Shown here: positions 16,079 through 26,078 of the stretch, in pieces
Numbering within the stretch: position 1 is the first letter of the stretch
How the letters are laid out: each line of letters starts with the position of its first letter
DNA from: Flavobacterium sp.
Lineage (GTDB): Bacteria; Bacteroidota; Bacteroidia; Flavobacteriales; Flavobacteriaceae
DNA: 63,449 nucleotides
Assembly: GCA_030153045.1 (NCBI GenBank)
Contig: JASLID010000027.1
Coordinates: 1 to 63,449, forward strand
Direction of reading: 5' to 3'
Translations under genes and position numbers: made by a program
Notes under the pieces: generated by a model
What the model was told of the DNA's origin: nothing
Databases searched by the model: none
What the model saw: the letters and a program-made list of their open reading frames with translations, nothing else

Positions 16079-18454
16079 CTATTCCCTGACAATCTCAATC
16101 TTCTTCCTAATCTCATAGCCAAATTCATCCACCACCGTAACATAATGAAAACCTTCTGTAGGCGTAATCGGCATTTCATGGAAGGTTTTGGTTGAACCTT
16201 TATATGCATTATCCACATACCAAAACAACTCGGTTTCCCTTTGCGAATGCGCCACTTTCAGAATCACCGGCTGGATTTCACTATTGAAATTTTTAGTCAA
16301 ATAGATTTTGCTGTTCGTTTTCGGATAGATAAAATCCATCGAAGCCGTTTGTGTTCCCTGACAATCACTTCGGTAAGGTGGCAAAGGTAAATATTCGATG
16401 TGTTGGCTTTTGTAATACCATTCCATTACTGGAGGTAGAATAAACCATTTCTTTGTTACGATATTTTCAACATCCTCACAACTACTGTTAACTCTGTGTT
16501 TTTCGGTTTTGTCTAAATGCACCGTTTTGTGGTACGGACAAATAGAAGTCGTTTTTCCTTTTAACGGAACGTATTGTTTTATTTTCGGGCAATCTTCCTG
16601 AGCCAAATGCCCACTTAATTTACAAATTTCCACTTCAGATAAATCTTGTAAAGGGGCATCAAACCATTTTTTTCTTGGTAATAAATTAAAAACATCAAAT
16701 AAAATAGGAGCGGCACTGGTTACACCGGTTAATGTTGGTCGGCCTTCTCCTGAAGCATTTCCCACCCAAATCCCTACAACATATCTGGAATTGGTGCCAA
16801 TGGCCCAAGCATCACGGTTTCCAAAACTGGTTCCGGTTTTCCAGGCAATTTTTAGTGAACTGTCGTAAAATTTCCAGGCTTCATCGCCTTCGGGACGGTT
16901 GACTTCTTCCATAGCATTGTAGGTTTGCCAAATTGCTCCGGCGCCTAAAATGGTTTTCTGTTTGCTGTTGTAACCAAAATCCGGTGTAAAAGCATGGTCG
17001 TAATTCAACTCTGCAAATTCTTTGGTGCGATAATTTCCGTTGTTCTTATTGAAATAATCCACCGTAGAAGACATCCCGGCATAGGTTCGGCATAAATCCC
17101 ACAGATTACTTTCGGCACCACCTAAAATCAAGGATAATCCGTAATGATCCGGATGCTTCGAAATGTCTTTGAGTTTGAACTTTTGTAATTCCTCGTAAAA
17201 TTTATTCACGCCATAATCCTGTAGCATTAAAACGGAAGGAATGTTCAACGAACGCGATAAGGCCCTGTGTGCGGGAACAGCTCCGTCGAAAGTCAAATTG
17301 AAATTCTGTGGTGTATACCCTGAAATCTGCGTTGGAATATCGGCTACTAATGTGTTGGGTAGTAATTCGCCTTCATCGAGCATGGCGGCATACAATAAAG
17401 GTTTTAAAATACTCCCAGTACTTCTGGGTGCACCAATAATATCGACATCTTTTTGATGGTTTTCGTCCGAAGGCGAATTTCCAACATAACTAATAACATT
17501 TCTGGTCTGTACATCAATAACCAAAATCGCCAGATTGTTGACTTCATTTTGTTTGTATTGATTGTAATAATATTTCGCTATTTGGTTCACGCGATTCTGC
17601 AAAGCGATATCCACCGTGGTTTTTAATCGAGTTCCTTCCTTATTTTTGGCGACACGCTGTAAAAGGTGAGGAGCAATTTGGGGTAAATCATATGGTTTTT
17701 GAGGTAAAGGTTCGTCGATAGCCAATTCATACGTTTGTTGGTCGATAATACCTTCGTGTTGCAATTTTAATAAAAGGGTGTTTCTTTTTTTGAGTAATTT
17801 CAATTGGTTTTTTCCTGGATAGATCAAACTTGGCGCATTGGGTAAAACAGCCAAAGTAGCACTTTCTGCCCAAGATAGTTGATGTGATTGTACTCCGAAA
17901 TAACGCCACGAAGCCATTTCTAAACCAACCACATTGCCGCCAAAAGGAGCATGCGCTGCGTATAATTCAAGAATAGTATTTTTGGAATGACGTAATTCGA
18001 GTCGGGTAGCCAGAATGATTTCGATGAATTTTTCAAAATAGGTTCGCTTTTTCCCTTTTCGAGACAAACGAATGACTTGTTGCGTTAAGGTACTTCCGCC
18101 ACGAACTACTTTTCCGGCTTTGCTGTTTTGTTTCATAGCATTGAACATCGCCACGGGATTAAAACCCGGATGGTATTTGAAATGTTCGTCTTCAAAATAC
18201 ACAATGCATTTTTTGAATTTATCGGGTACGCTGTCCTGTGCCGGGAAACGCCATTGTCCGTCACGAGCGATTTTTGCGCCTAATAATTCGCCTTCTTTGC
18301 TTTCAATTACGGTAGAATAAGGCTCTTGAAATAAGGTTCTGGGTAATGAAAAATAATAAGTAACCAGCAGTATAAATACTACGGCTGATTTTTTCTTATT
18401 GTTTTTTATCCAATGGAGTAGGCGTTGTAATGACGCGTTTAGTTTAGCTTTCAA
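16079..18454 (-). CDS. pbpC: penicillin-binding protein 1C
   Basis: 791 residues. An N-terminal membrane helix (about 22-38) anchors the protein. The GT51 glycosyltransferase (about 60-230) has the catalytic-Glu motif EDEHFKYHPG and RGGSTLTQQV. The transpeptidase domain has the nucleophile Ser348 (GSILKP) and the KTGTSFGNRDAWA box, and a BiPBP_C-like domain ends the protein. It polymerises and cross-links peptidoglycan on the periplasmic face. The start codon is TTG; no ATG or GTG lies between it and the preceding in-frame stop. It sits directly downstream of the alpha-2-macroglobulin gene, the classic yfhM-pbpC pairing that links a protease trap to cell-wall repair. Confidence 0.95.
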   Translation of the reverse strand: MKAKLNASLQRLLHWIKNNKKKSAVVFILLVTYYFSLPRTLFQEPYSTVIESKEGELLGAKIARDGQWRFPAQDSVPDKFKKCIVYFEDEHFKYHPGFNPVAMFNAMKQNSKAGKVVRGGSTLTQQVIRLSRKGKKRTYFEKFIEIILATRLELRHSKNTILELYAAHAPFGGNVVGLEMASWRYFGVQSHQLSWAESATLAVLPNAPSLIYPGKNQLKLLKKRNTLLLKLQHEGIIDQQTYELAIDEPLPQKPYDLPQIAPHLLQRVAKNKEGTRLKTTVDIALQNRVNQIAKYYYNQYKQNEVNNLAILVIDVQTRNVISYVGNSPSDENHQKDVDIIGAPRSTGSILKPLLYAAMLDEGELLPNTLVADIPTQISGYTPQNFNLTFDGAVPAHRALSRSLNIPSVLMLQDYGVNKFYEELQKFKLKDISKHPDHYGLSLILGGAESNLWDLCRTYAGMSSTVDYFNKNNGNYRTKEFAELNYDHAFTPDFGYNSKQKTILGAGAIWQTYNAMEEVNRPEGDEAWKFYDSSLKIAWKTGTSFGNRDAWAIGTNSRYVVGIWVGNASGEGRPTLTGVTSAAPILFDVFNLLPRKKWFDAPLQDLSEVEICKLSGHLAQEDCPKIKQYVPLKGKTTSICPYHKTVHLDKTEKHRVNSSCEDVENIVTKKWFILPPVMEWYYKSQHIEYLPLPPYRSDCQGTQTASMDFIYPKTNSKIYLTKNFNSEIQPVILKVAHSQRETELFWYVDNAYKGSTKTFHEMPITPTEGFHYVTVVDEFGYEIRKKIEIVRE

Positions 18455-18470
18455 AGTCTTTGAGTTATTT

Positions 18471-18507
18471 AAACCCTTTCAGTTTTAATGATTTTCTGAA
18501 AGGGTTT
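18471..18507 (-). terminator. 12-bp perfect hairpin between the macroglobulin and pbpC genes
   Basis: AAACCCTTTCAG (18471-18482) pairs with CTGAAAGGGTTT (18496-18507). On the minus strand no T-run follows, so it may weaken readthrough into pbpC or stabilise the upstream mRNA end rather than fully terminate. Confidence 0.45.
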
Positions 18508-18515
18508 TAACTTTT

Positions 18516-21500
18516 TTATTTTACCACTTCAACCCATTGTCCTTTTGTTCTGGCTAAGAAAGTATTGTCATACATAGCCTCACATTGTAAACCTGGTAAG
18601 TAATAATTTCCTAAATATGAAGCATTCAGTAAGATGCGGAACGTTTTGGTTTCTCCTGATTTTAACGGGAAATAGAAATTCGTTCTGTCGTCACGAATGT
18701 CGATATAATCTGCCACATTGTTAGTTGCATCGCCAAAATCGGTAAAACGGGTGTTGACAATCTCGAATCCTGAAGGTAGAATTTGCGAAAGCGCTACGTT
18801 TTCTACACGTTCATTTTTCTGGTTTTTAATGGTTACTTCGGCAATAAATTCGGTTCCCTGATTGATTTTAGAAACTTGAATAACTTGACCTTTTCTATTC
18901 TTGAAAACAATATTTGCCGCCAGATTATTTTGAATCACCTGTTCTTTTCCAACAGGTAAAATTCCTGAATTCAATACACGAACATACAACGTATTGTTTT
19001 TGTTGTTTTTGATGGTTATTCCGTTGGCACCGTTTTTAATGGTCAGATTTCTTTCTGCCAATGATTTAGCTGTATTGATGACAAAGCTTTTTCCGCCATT
19101 GCTAAATTGTACTTGGACACCTTTTCCACCATTGAATTTGGCGAATTTTGACATCGCATATAGTGAATATGCGGTGGTTTGTGTACTCATCCATCGGTCG
19201 GCAGACATTTCTCTGGCTAGTTTATTTGCCATCGTAAAGGCTTTTTGTTTCTGATCTAATAAAATCAATGTTTCTAAAGCCATCGCACGATTTCTGTCGC
19301 TTGAGCCATAATAGTAATAACTGTAGCGGGTATTTTCTTCGTCAATTTGGCTTTTCAACAACAATGATATTCCCGCTTGTTTTTGACCCGCTAACGCATA
19401 AGCGGCAGCCAAACGCAATTTACTTTCGTTCGAAATACCATTCGTTTCGCGTAATCTGTTCATAGATGGTAAATCAGGAGAACCAGCAAGCGCTAAAGTG
19501 TACAAACGATACGCTTGTGCTAAATCATTTCCGTATTTAGGTTCAAAACGCCATTTTTTAGCTTCTTTTTGTTGGTAGGACAGCCATTTTGATTTGAAAT
19601 TAATTGGTAGAACATAGCCTTTTTTCTCCGCTTCCAATAAGAAGTGTCCGGCATACGAACTTCCCCAATCGTCAGCAATACCTTCACCTTGCCAGTACGA
19701 CATTCCGCCGTTGGCCAATTGGAATCCGCCTAATCTGTTGATTCCAGCGGTTACATTTTTTTGAATTAGTGCTTTTCGATTGGCATCAATATCAGCAATA
19801 TCATTCAAATACAATTGTGGGAAAACTGATGATGTCGTTTGTTCCACACAACCGTGAGGATATTGAATTAAGTATTGTAATCGCCCATTGAAATTAATTG
19901 TTGGCATCGAAGAAACTTCTAATCTCGCTTTATTACTTCCAGGAACACCAAAAGTTTTCCATGAAATTGTTTTGGTGCTATTTGGATCTAAAATAATATC
20001 GGTAAACGTATTCGTTGTTGGATTTGGATTGGTCATGTCGATTTCCACTTCATAACTGGATCTTTCTTTGCCTGATGTGGCAATAACTTCGACTTTGCCA
20101 ATTCCGGTGAGCGCGCCGACTTCCAGATTGAAATACGCCATTTTTTCGTCAGGACTGGTAAAAGTTAAGCTTTGTACTGCTTTTCCAATCACTTTTAATC
20201 CGCCTTTTGTTTTGATTTGTACCGAAACGTTTTTCACATGATTTTCCATAGCGAAAATCGTTACTGGTATTGTTACTTTTTCAGAAGGAGAAATTTTTCT
20301 TGGTAAGGAAGCTAATGCCATTAATGGACTACGAACCGGAGTGGCTTTTTCCACACTTCCGTAAGCGCTGGTAGTAGCATCTCCTGCAACAACCATCGTT
20401 CTTACGGATCCGATGTATTTCGGTAATTTGATTTGATGCGATTTGGTTTGACCTTTTTCTAATTTGAATGGGCCAAGATAAATGACAACCGGTTTGAAAC
20501 GATTGGCTTTCTTTGCTTTTCCACCACCCAAATCCTGGTCACCACCAATACTGAAAATCTGATTGACTTTTCCTCCATAAGCACCAATGACATCGTCATA
20601 AACATCCCAGGTTTTTACGCCGAGCGCTTCACGTACATAGAAACTTTCCCATGCATTTGGTGTTTTGAATCGGGTTAAGTCCAATAAACCTTCGTCTACC
20701 ACAGCAATGGTGTAGGTCATGGCTTTTCCTGATTTTTCACTCACATTGATATTGAAAGTCTGTTCCGGTTTCAATACATCAGGCATCAATAATTTAGGTT
20801 CCAGAATGGTGTTTTTATCAATTACTTCTATCGGAATGATTCCATACATTCTGATTGGAGAATCATTTTTAGTTGAAGCGTGGGGCTGTAACAATGTAAT
20901 GTTGAAATACACGTTTGGTGCCATAGCAGCCGTGATTGGAACTTCCACTTTTGTTTCGCCTTTAGTCGTTTTTGCCCAAATGGTTTGTACCACTTTGGCG
21001 CCGTTTTCAATGGAAATCAAAGCACGGCCACCTTCACTTGAAGGAAATGAGATTTGTGCTTTTTCACCCACGGCATAATTCTTCTTATCTGTGGAGAAAA
21101 CAAGCATATTAGCCGTTGAAGCATCTGTGTTTCTGGTTTTCCCAGACCACATTGGCCAATCAATATTAACCGATTGTGCGGTTGCATGTCCGTCGTTTGG
21201 ATCGGTAACGCGAATCATATAGCGTCCCCATTCTTCATCGGCAAGAGCCAATTGAAAGCTTCCTTTTCCACTAGCATCGGTATTCAATCTTAATGTTTTG
21301 TAAGAGGTTGTGGCATCCGATGAGTTGTAATTGGATACATTATCATTGGAAGCATCCCACCACCAGCGCCATTCTACTTTAAATATTTTTACTTCTAAAT
21401 TTTTGACTGATTTTGGACGGCCGTTTTCACCTACAGTAACCACTTCAAAACGATTGTTAGCTCTGGTTTCCAGCATTCCGTATTTCGTTAACTCTGGTAA

Positions 21501-24215
21501 TTTTAAACCGACATACGTTTTGTAAGGAGAATAAGTAGTAGCAATCACGTCGGTACTGAAATCGCCGCCTTCTTCATACACTTTGGTCATGAAAGCCGCT
21601 TTTAGCATTCCGGGAGCTTGGCCTTGTAATTTTGGGTCAATGGTTACTGAAGCTCTTCCGTTAACATCTACTTTTCCGGAGAAAACATTAATTTCTTCCG
21701 TACTGAATTGGCGTACTAAATCGTCGAAAACATATTTTTCATAGCCTTTAAAAGTAGTGGTTTGTTGAGAAAATTTCGCCTGCATTTCTACTTTTAGATC
21801 TTTAGCCACAGCTCCATGAAGCCAATTGACCTGAAGATTGCTCGTGTTGGGATACGAAGAAGAAAGTACTGCATTTTTAAATACATTTTTGATTTTCAAA
21901 CGGTTTGGTTTGATAGTTTCAATTTTAATGCTTTTGTAGAATTTGGCACCACCAACGCTTACCATTGCTTCCCAACTTCCGGTTGGATCATCCGGATTTG
22001 TAGGTACGATAAAGCTGTAATGATTGAGTTCGTTTGATTTTTGAACGGTTTGGTATGTCACTTTTCCATTAGGATCAGACAATCTGAATTTAATTGGATG
22101 TGTTTTAGGCAATTTGTTGGCCGCATCATTGAAGATGAAAGATAAATATAAGTTATCACCCGGACGCCAAACGCCACGTTCTCCATAAATGAAACCTTTT
22201 AGTCCTTTTTGTAATGCTTCACCTGCTACATCGAAATTACTGACCGATAGCGAGTTTCCATCGTCTAATTTCACATAAGTAGATTGCGTTCCCAAAGTGA
22301 CAATAGCGAAATAAGCAAATTTATCCAGTTGAAACGTAGCAATTCCTTTGCTACTCGTTGCTTCGGTGGCTAGTTTTTGTTGTTGGAAGTTGTACAATTC
22401 CACTCTGGCATTCGAAACCGGTTCGGTAGTTACAATATTATTTACAGCAAATAAATACGATTTGTTTTCTCCGCGTTTGGCAATCACTCCTAAATCGGAA
22501 GCCAGAATGTTGGTTGCGATTTTTGCATTATAAAAATAAGAAGAAGAACAAGCGTCTTGACTTTCTCTCCAATCATAATCTTCGTAATAGTAATCGTCGT
22601 AGCTGTTTTCGCTATAATTGACATCGTTTTCGTCGATTTCTTCTTCTTCGGTTTCCTCTTCGTCAGCTTCTGGATTATCGCATTTATACAAAGAATATTT
22701 TTTCTTAAACGAAAACTCGACGTGGTAAATCGCACCAGGTTCTGGTGTAATGATTTTAGATAAATCGAGGGCAAAAGTGTTCCATTCGCTAAAATTAACC
22801 AATTTGTTTTCTTTTAGGTTGATGGTACTTTTAGCAATAGGCTGTGCCACTTTTTTCAGATTTTGAGAACCGTTTAGTTCGTTGTATTGCAAAAACTGAA
22901 GAATGTTGTTTTTGTAGATTTTATAAATTTTGACATCAACGGCGCTTAAATTTACTGCTTCGAAATTGAGTTTTAAATTGTTGGAACTTGGCAAAATAGT
23001 TCCGTTTTCGGCAAACTTAACATTGGGTTTTATTTGATCAAAAGAGATGGTGGTAGTGAAATTTTCTTTCATTTTATACCCATTTTCGCTTTCAATACCT
23101 TGGAAAATTTCAACTAGAACTTCTCCGTTCATCACTTTTTCTGGAGTGGTTTCTTCAACAGCGTCTACGTACTCTTCTTCTTCAACTGTTGCAAAAGCTT
23201 CAACAGCTACAGCTGCGGAGTCAACAGCCACTGCGGCAGAATCAACAGTTTCGGCTGCTTCCACAGTCGCTGTAGCTTCCACAGCTTCCACGGTAACAGG
23301 TTCTGCTTGAACTGGCGCTCTTTCGACTTCATTGTTGAAAAACACTTTTAAGACATTTCCTTGTGTCGCGAACTTTAAATTTTTGGTATTTTGAATGGAA
23401 ACCAAGCCTTTAAAATCCTGACCTTTTTGCAAAGCATCAGAAAAATTAATTAATAAAGTCTGATTGTCGCCTTCGGGAATGTCAACATTGACGACTTTAA
23501 AGTTGTCTTTTCCAGCAATATCGTATTCCATTTCGCCTTTTTGATCGATATCGAAATCATCTCCATCATATAGAATTTTAATTTTACTATCGTTGTCAAA
23601 ACGCTGAATGCTATCGATAATGAATTTGTATTCGGTTGGAGTACTTAATGATTTGATGAATTTTACTGCTAGATTTTTACCTTCTTGTTCGGCTGTAACC
23701 AGTTTTTGAGCGGTTTCCAAATCAATATTATCTGCTGTTTTTAACGTGCAGTTTAAATATTGGTAATCTTTGCTGTAGGATTGAATGTCTTGTGTGGTGA
23801 CTAGAAAATCCTGTTTTAAAGTTTTAACGGTAAAATTGAATTCCGACAGTTCTTTTTTAACCGTCGTCATTAATTTATCCATTTTTAAAGTAACCTGATA
23901 TTCGGTATCGGGCTCTAATTTCGTTTCGGGAATAAATGCAATGGTGTTAGGAGAAAGTGCTATCACTTTTCCATCCACACTTGGTGAAATGTCAAATAAA
24001 TCGGAATCTAAAACCTGATTGGCTTTCCATTCTTTTTTGTCGAACGCGAGAACGACTCGAATATCGGATTGCGCCGAGACTATACCTCCGGTGAAGTTTG
24101 TAATGATACCCTTAAATAACGAAAAATCTGAATTAAAATCGGCAGCTGATTTTCTGCCACAAGCTTGAAAAATAAGAACAGCAACAAACAGGCAAACAAA
24201 ATTTTTCGTTTTCAT
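18516..24215 (-). CDS. bacterial alpha-2-macroglobulin family lipoprotein (YfhM-like protease trap)
   Basis: 1899 residues with a lipoprotein signal (LIFQAC, Cys19). A series of MG domains (about 50-1000) is followed by the alpha-2-macroglobulin core. The thioester motif GCVEQ is intact, with Cys1456 in YPHGCVEQTTSSV, and is followed by an alpha/alpha-toroid thioester domain and a C-terminal receptor-like domain. These proteins trap attacking proteases in the periplasm through the reactive thioester. Two unusual low-complexity stretches interrupt the MG region: an Ala/Val/Glu-rich run near 305-360 and an Asp/Glu/Tyr-rich run near 510-555. It heads an operon with pbpC. Confidence 0.95.
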   Translation of the reverse strand: MKTKNFVCLFVAVLIFQACGRKSAADFNSDFSLFKGIITNFTGGIVSAQSDIRVVLAFDKKEWKANQVLDSDLFDISPSVDGKVIALSPNTIAFIPETKLEPDTEYQVTLKMDKLMTTVKKELSEFNFTVKTLKQDFLVTTQDIQSYSKDYQYLNCTLKTADNIDLETAQKLVTAEQEGKNLAVKFIKSLSTPTEYKFIIDSIQRFDNDSKIKILYDGDDFDIDQKGEMEYDIAGKDNFKVVNVDIPEGDNQTLLINFSDALQKGQDFKGLVSIQNTKNLKFATQGNVLKVFFNNEVERAPVQAEPVTVEAVEATATVEAAETVDSAAVAVDSAAVAVEAFATVEEEEYVDAVEETTPEKVMNGEVLVEIFQGIESENGYKMKENFTTTISFDQIKPNVKFAENGTILPSSNNLKLNFEAVNLSAVDVKIYKIYKNNILQFLQYNELNGSQNLKKVAQPIAKSTINLKENKLVNFSEWNTFALDLSKIITPEPGAIYHVEFSFKKKYSLYKCDNPEADEEETEEEEIDENDVNYSENSYDDYYYEDYDWRESQDACSSSYFYNAKIATNILASDLGVIAKRGENKSYLFAVNNIVTTEPVSNARVELYNFQQQKLATEATSSKGIATFQLDKFAYFAIVTLGTQSTYVKLDDGNSLSVSNFDVAGEALQKGLKGFIYGERGVWRPGDNLYLSFIFNDAANKLPKTHPIKFRLSDPNGKVTYQTVQKSNELNHYSFIVPTNPDDPTGSWEAMVSVGGAKFYKSIKIETIKPNRLKIKNVFKNAVLSSSYPNTSNLQVNWLHGAVAKDLKVEMQAKFSQQTTTFKGYEKYVFDDLVRQFSTEEINVFSGKVDVNGRASVTIDPKLQGQAPGMLKAAFMTKVYEEGGDFSTDVIATTYSPYKTYVGLKLPELTKYGMLETRANNRFEVVTVGENGRPKSVKNLEVKIFKVEWRWWWDASNDNVSNYNSSDATTSYKTLRLNTDASGKGSFQLALADEEWGRYMIRVTDPNDGHATAQSVNIDWPMWSGKTRNTDASTANMLVFSTDKKNYAVGEKAQISFPSSEGGRALISIENGAKVVQTIWAKTTKGETKVEVPITAAMAPNVYFNITLLQPHASTKNDSPIRMYGIIPIEVIDKNTILEPKLLMPDVLKPEQTFNINVSEKSGKAMTYTIAVVDEGLLDLTRFKTPNAWESFYVREALGVKTWDVYDDVIGAYGGKVNQIFSIGGDQDLGGGKAKKANRFKPVVIYLGPFKLEKGQTKSHQIKLPKYIGSVRTMVVAGDATTSAYGSVEKATPVRSPLMALASLPRKISPSEKVTIPVTIFAMENHVKNVSVQIKTKGGLKVIGKAVQSLTFTSPDEKMAYFNLEVGALTGIGKVEVIATSGKERSSYEVEIDMTNPNPTTNTFTDIILDPNSTKTISWKTFGVPGSNKARLEVSSMPTINFNGRLQYLIQYPHGCVEQTTSSVFPQLYLNDIADIDANRKALIQKNVTAGINRLGGFQLANGGMSYWQGEGIADDWGSSYAGHFLLEAEKKGYVLPINFKSKWLSYQQKEAKKWRFEPKYGNDLAQAYRLYTLALAGSPDLPSMNRLRETNGISNESKLRLAAAYALAGQKQAGISLLLKSQIDEENTRYSYYYYGSSDRNRAMALETLILLDQKQKAFTMANKLAREMSADRWMSTQTTAYSLYAMSKFAKFNGGKGVQVQFSNGGKSFVINTAKSLAERNLTIKNGANGITIKNNKNNTLYVRVLNSGILPVGKEQVIQNNLAANIVFKNRKGQVIQVSKINQGTEFIAEVTIKNQKNERVENVALSQILPSGFEIVNTRFTDFGDATNNVADYIDIRDDRTNFYFPLKSGETKTFRILLNASYLGNYYLPGLQCEAMYDNTFLARTKGQWVEVVK

Positions 24216-24492
24216 TTTGATTAAAAAATTAAGAGTAAATAATTGGTTAAAATTTCTTTAAAACTACATCAAAACTAATACCAAATCGATGAAAAATGAT
24301 TTCTTTTTTGAAAGAATTTTCTTTTTTATTTGAAAAAAGAATAATTATCAGTTTTCATTGATTTATGGTATTGATTTTTGCTTTTTCATCAATAAAATAC
24401 GACAAAAAAGCAATGTTTCGATGTGGCTTATTTAGAAATAATAAAAATAACAGCTTTAATTGCGTTTTTTTAACTGAAATATTCATTTTTAA
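24216..24492. other. AT-rich divergent spacer
   Basis: Separates the macroglobulin operon from nuoA. It contains CAAAACTA (24270-24277), a possible minus-strand -7 box (TAGTTTTG), and a weak stem formed by TTCTTTTTT and AAAAAAGAA near 24300-24342. The 65-codon frame at 24355-24552 overlaps the nuo promoter and is judged non-coding. Confidence 0.4.
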
Positions 24493-24522
24493 TTGTGATT
24501 TAATTCCAGCCATGTATCTTTG
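24493..24522 (+). promoter_or_regulatory. promoter of the nuo operon (TTG-N19-TATCTTTG)
   Basis: TTG at 24493-24495, a 19-bp spacer and TATCTTTG at 24515-24522 form a near-ideal Bacteroidota promoter, 28 bp before the nuoA ATG. Confidence 0.85.
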
Positions 24523-24550
24523 TAAGTGATAAAAATTAATTTTTCGCAGC

Positions 24551-24916
24551 ATGCAAACAAATCAATTTGATTACATCCCAATTTTAATGCAATTAGGACT
24601 TGCAGTAGGGTTTGTAGTAGGAACGATCATTATTTCGGGGATGTTAGGTCCAAAAAGATCTTCTGTAAATAAAGATAAAAACTTTGAAAGTGGTATCGAA
24701 TCTATTGGAAACGCTAGGATTCCATTCTCTGTAAAATATTTTCTTGTAGCCATTTTATTTGTGTTGTTTGATGTGGAGGTTATTTTCTTATATCCTTGGG
24801 CTATCAATTTTCAGGATTTAGGAATGGAAGGAATGATTAAAATGGTGATTTTCATGTCATTATTGTTGGTTGGATTCTTCTACATTATCAAAAAGAAAGC
24901 CCTAGAGTGGGAATAA
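24551..24916 (+). CDS. nuoA: NADH-quinone oxidoreductase subunit A
   Basis: 121 residues with three membrane helices. The conserved loop FESGIESIGNARIPFSVKYF and the helix with FVLFDVEVIFLYPWAI identify NuoA, a membrane-arm subunit near the quinone site of complex I. It is the first gene of the 14-gene operon and follows the promoter by 28 bp. A short hairpin (24941-24949 with 24954-24962) lies between it and nuoB. Confidence 0.95.
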   Translation: MQTNQFDYIPILMQLGLAVGFVVGTIIISGMLGPKRSSVNKDKNFESGIESIGNARIPFSVKYFLVAILFVLFDVEVIFLYPWAINFQDLGMEGMIKMVIFMSLLLVGFFYIIKKKALEWE

Positions 24917-24979
24917 AAGTCGATTTTTTTTCTTATATTTAAGTAGTGATTTTTCACGACTTAATAAATAAATATTAAA

Positions 24980-25528
24980 ATGAGTAATTCAAATATAAAC
25001 ATAGTAGAAGCTCCGGAAGGGGTATCAGGTGAAGGTTTCTTTGCAACAAAATTGAATGATGTTGTAGGTTTAGCTCGTGCCAATTCTATGTGGCCATTGC
25101 CTTTTGCAACCTCTTGTTGTGGAATCGAGTTTATGGCAACAATGGCTTCGCATTATGATTTAGCACGTTTCGGGTCTGAGCGTGTGAGTTTTTCTCCTCG
25201 TCAGGCGGATATGCTAATGGTGATGGGGACCATTTCTAAAAAAATGGCGCCTATTTTACGTCAGGTGTACGAGCAAATGGCAGAACCACGTTGGGTAATT
25301 GCAGTTGGGGCTTGTGCTTCATCTGGTGGAATTTTCGATACGTATTCTGTTTTACAAGGGATAGATAAAGTGATTCCAGTAGATGTTTATGTGCCGGGTT
25401 GTCCTCCGAGACCAGAACAAATTGTAGACGGAGTAATGCGTTTGCAGGAATTGGTTAAATCAGAATCCGTTCGTCGCCGTAGCTCGCCAGAATACCAAGA
25501 ACTATTAGCATCTTATAACATTAAATAA
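24980..25528 (+). CDS. nuoB: NADH-quinone oxidoreductase subunit B
   Basis: 182 residues. NuoB carries the terminal N2 4Fe-4S cluster that reduces quinone; its ligands are visible as the tandem cysteines in FATSCCGIEF, the Cys of AVGACASSGG and the Cys of VPGCPPRPEQ. Peripheral-arm subunit on the cytoplasmic side. Length and motifs are ordinary for the family. nuoC starts 4 bp after it ends. Confidence 0.97.
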   Translation: MSNSNINIVEAPEGVSGEGFFATKLNDVVGLARANSMWPLPFATSCCGIEFMATMASHYDLARFGSERVSFSPRQADMLMVMGTISKKMAPILRQVYEQMAEPRWVIAVGACASSGGIFDTYSVLQGIDKVIPVDVYVPGCPPRPEQIVDGVMRLQELVKSESVRRRSSPEYQELLASYNIK

Positions 25529-25532
25529 GAAC

Positions 25533-26054
25533 ATGGCTTTAGAAAACACCCAAATTCAAGATAAAGTAACGGAAACTTTCGGAGACAGCGTGATGCATTT
25601 TCGTCAGGAGAAGGATATTTTTACTTTCGAAGTAGCGTCAGATAAAATAACTGCAGTCATTCTGTTTTTGAAGAATGACGAAACGCTAAATTTTCACTTT
25701 TTAACCGATTTATGCGGAATTCATTATCCGGATAGTAATGAAAACGAACAATTTGCTGTCGTTTACCATTTGCACAATTGGATTGAAAACAAACGAATCA
25801 GAATCAAAAGTTTTATCAACGGAACAACTCCTGAAATAAAATCAATCTCAAATATTTTCTTGAGTGCCAATTGGATGGAACGTGAAACTTACGATTTCTA
25901 TGGAATCAATTTCATCGGACATCCACAATTAAAAAGAATCCTGAACATGGACGAAATGATTTCTTTTCCAATGCGAAAAGAATTCCCAATGGAAGATTCA
26001 GGAAGAACAGATAAAGACGACAGATTTTTTGGCAGAACGCCATCAAACTGCTAA
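25533..26054 (+). CDS. nuoC: NADH-quinone oxidoreductase subunit C
   Basis: 173 residues, the 30-kDa subunit of complex I. The signature is ESANWMERETYDFYG-like, here written as SANWMERETYDFYGINF, followed by HPQLKRILNMDE and FPMRKEFPMED. It joins NuoD at the base of the peripheral arm and helps form the quinone-binding region; it carries no cofactor. NuoC and NuoD are separate genes here, unlike the fused form of E. coli. Confidence 0.96.
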   Translation: MALENTQIQDKVTETFGDSVMHFRQEKDIFTFEVASDKITAVILFLKNDETLNFHFLTDLCGIHYPDSNENEQFAVVYHLHNWIENKRIRIKSFINGTTPEIKSISNIFLSANWMERETYDFYGINFIGHPQLKRILNMDEMISFPMRKEFPMEDSGRTDKDDRFFGRTPSNC

Positions 26055-26078
26055 CATATAATTTTTCAGATTTACTAA

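Noticed and set aside
22490..23310. Open frames overlapping the macroglobulin gene (22490-22774 in the same strand, 23047-23310 antisense)
   Set aside because: They arise from the low-complexity repeats of the macroglobulin gene read in other frames.
24355..24552. 65-codon minus-strand frame before nuoA
   Set aside because: It covers the consensus nuo promoter, is AT-rich and has no recognisable domain.
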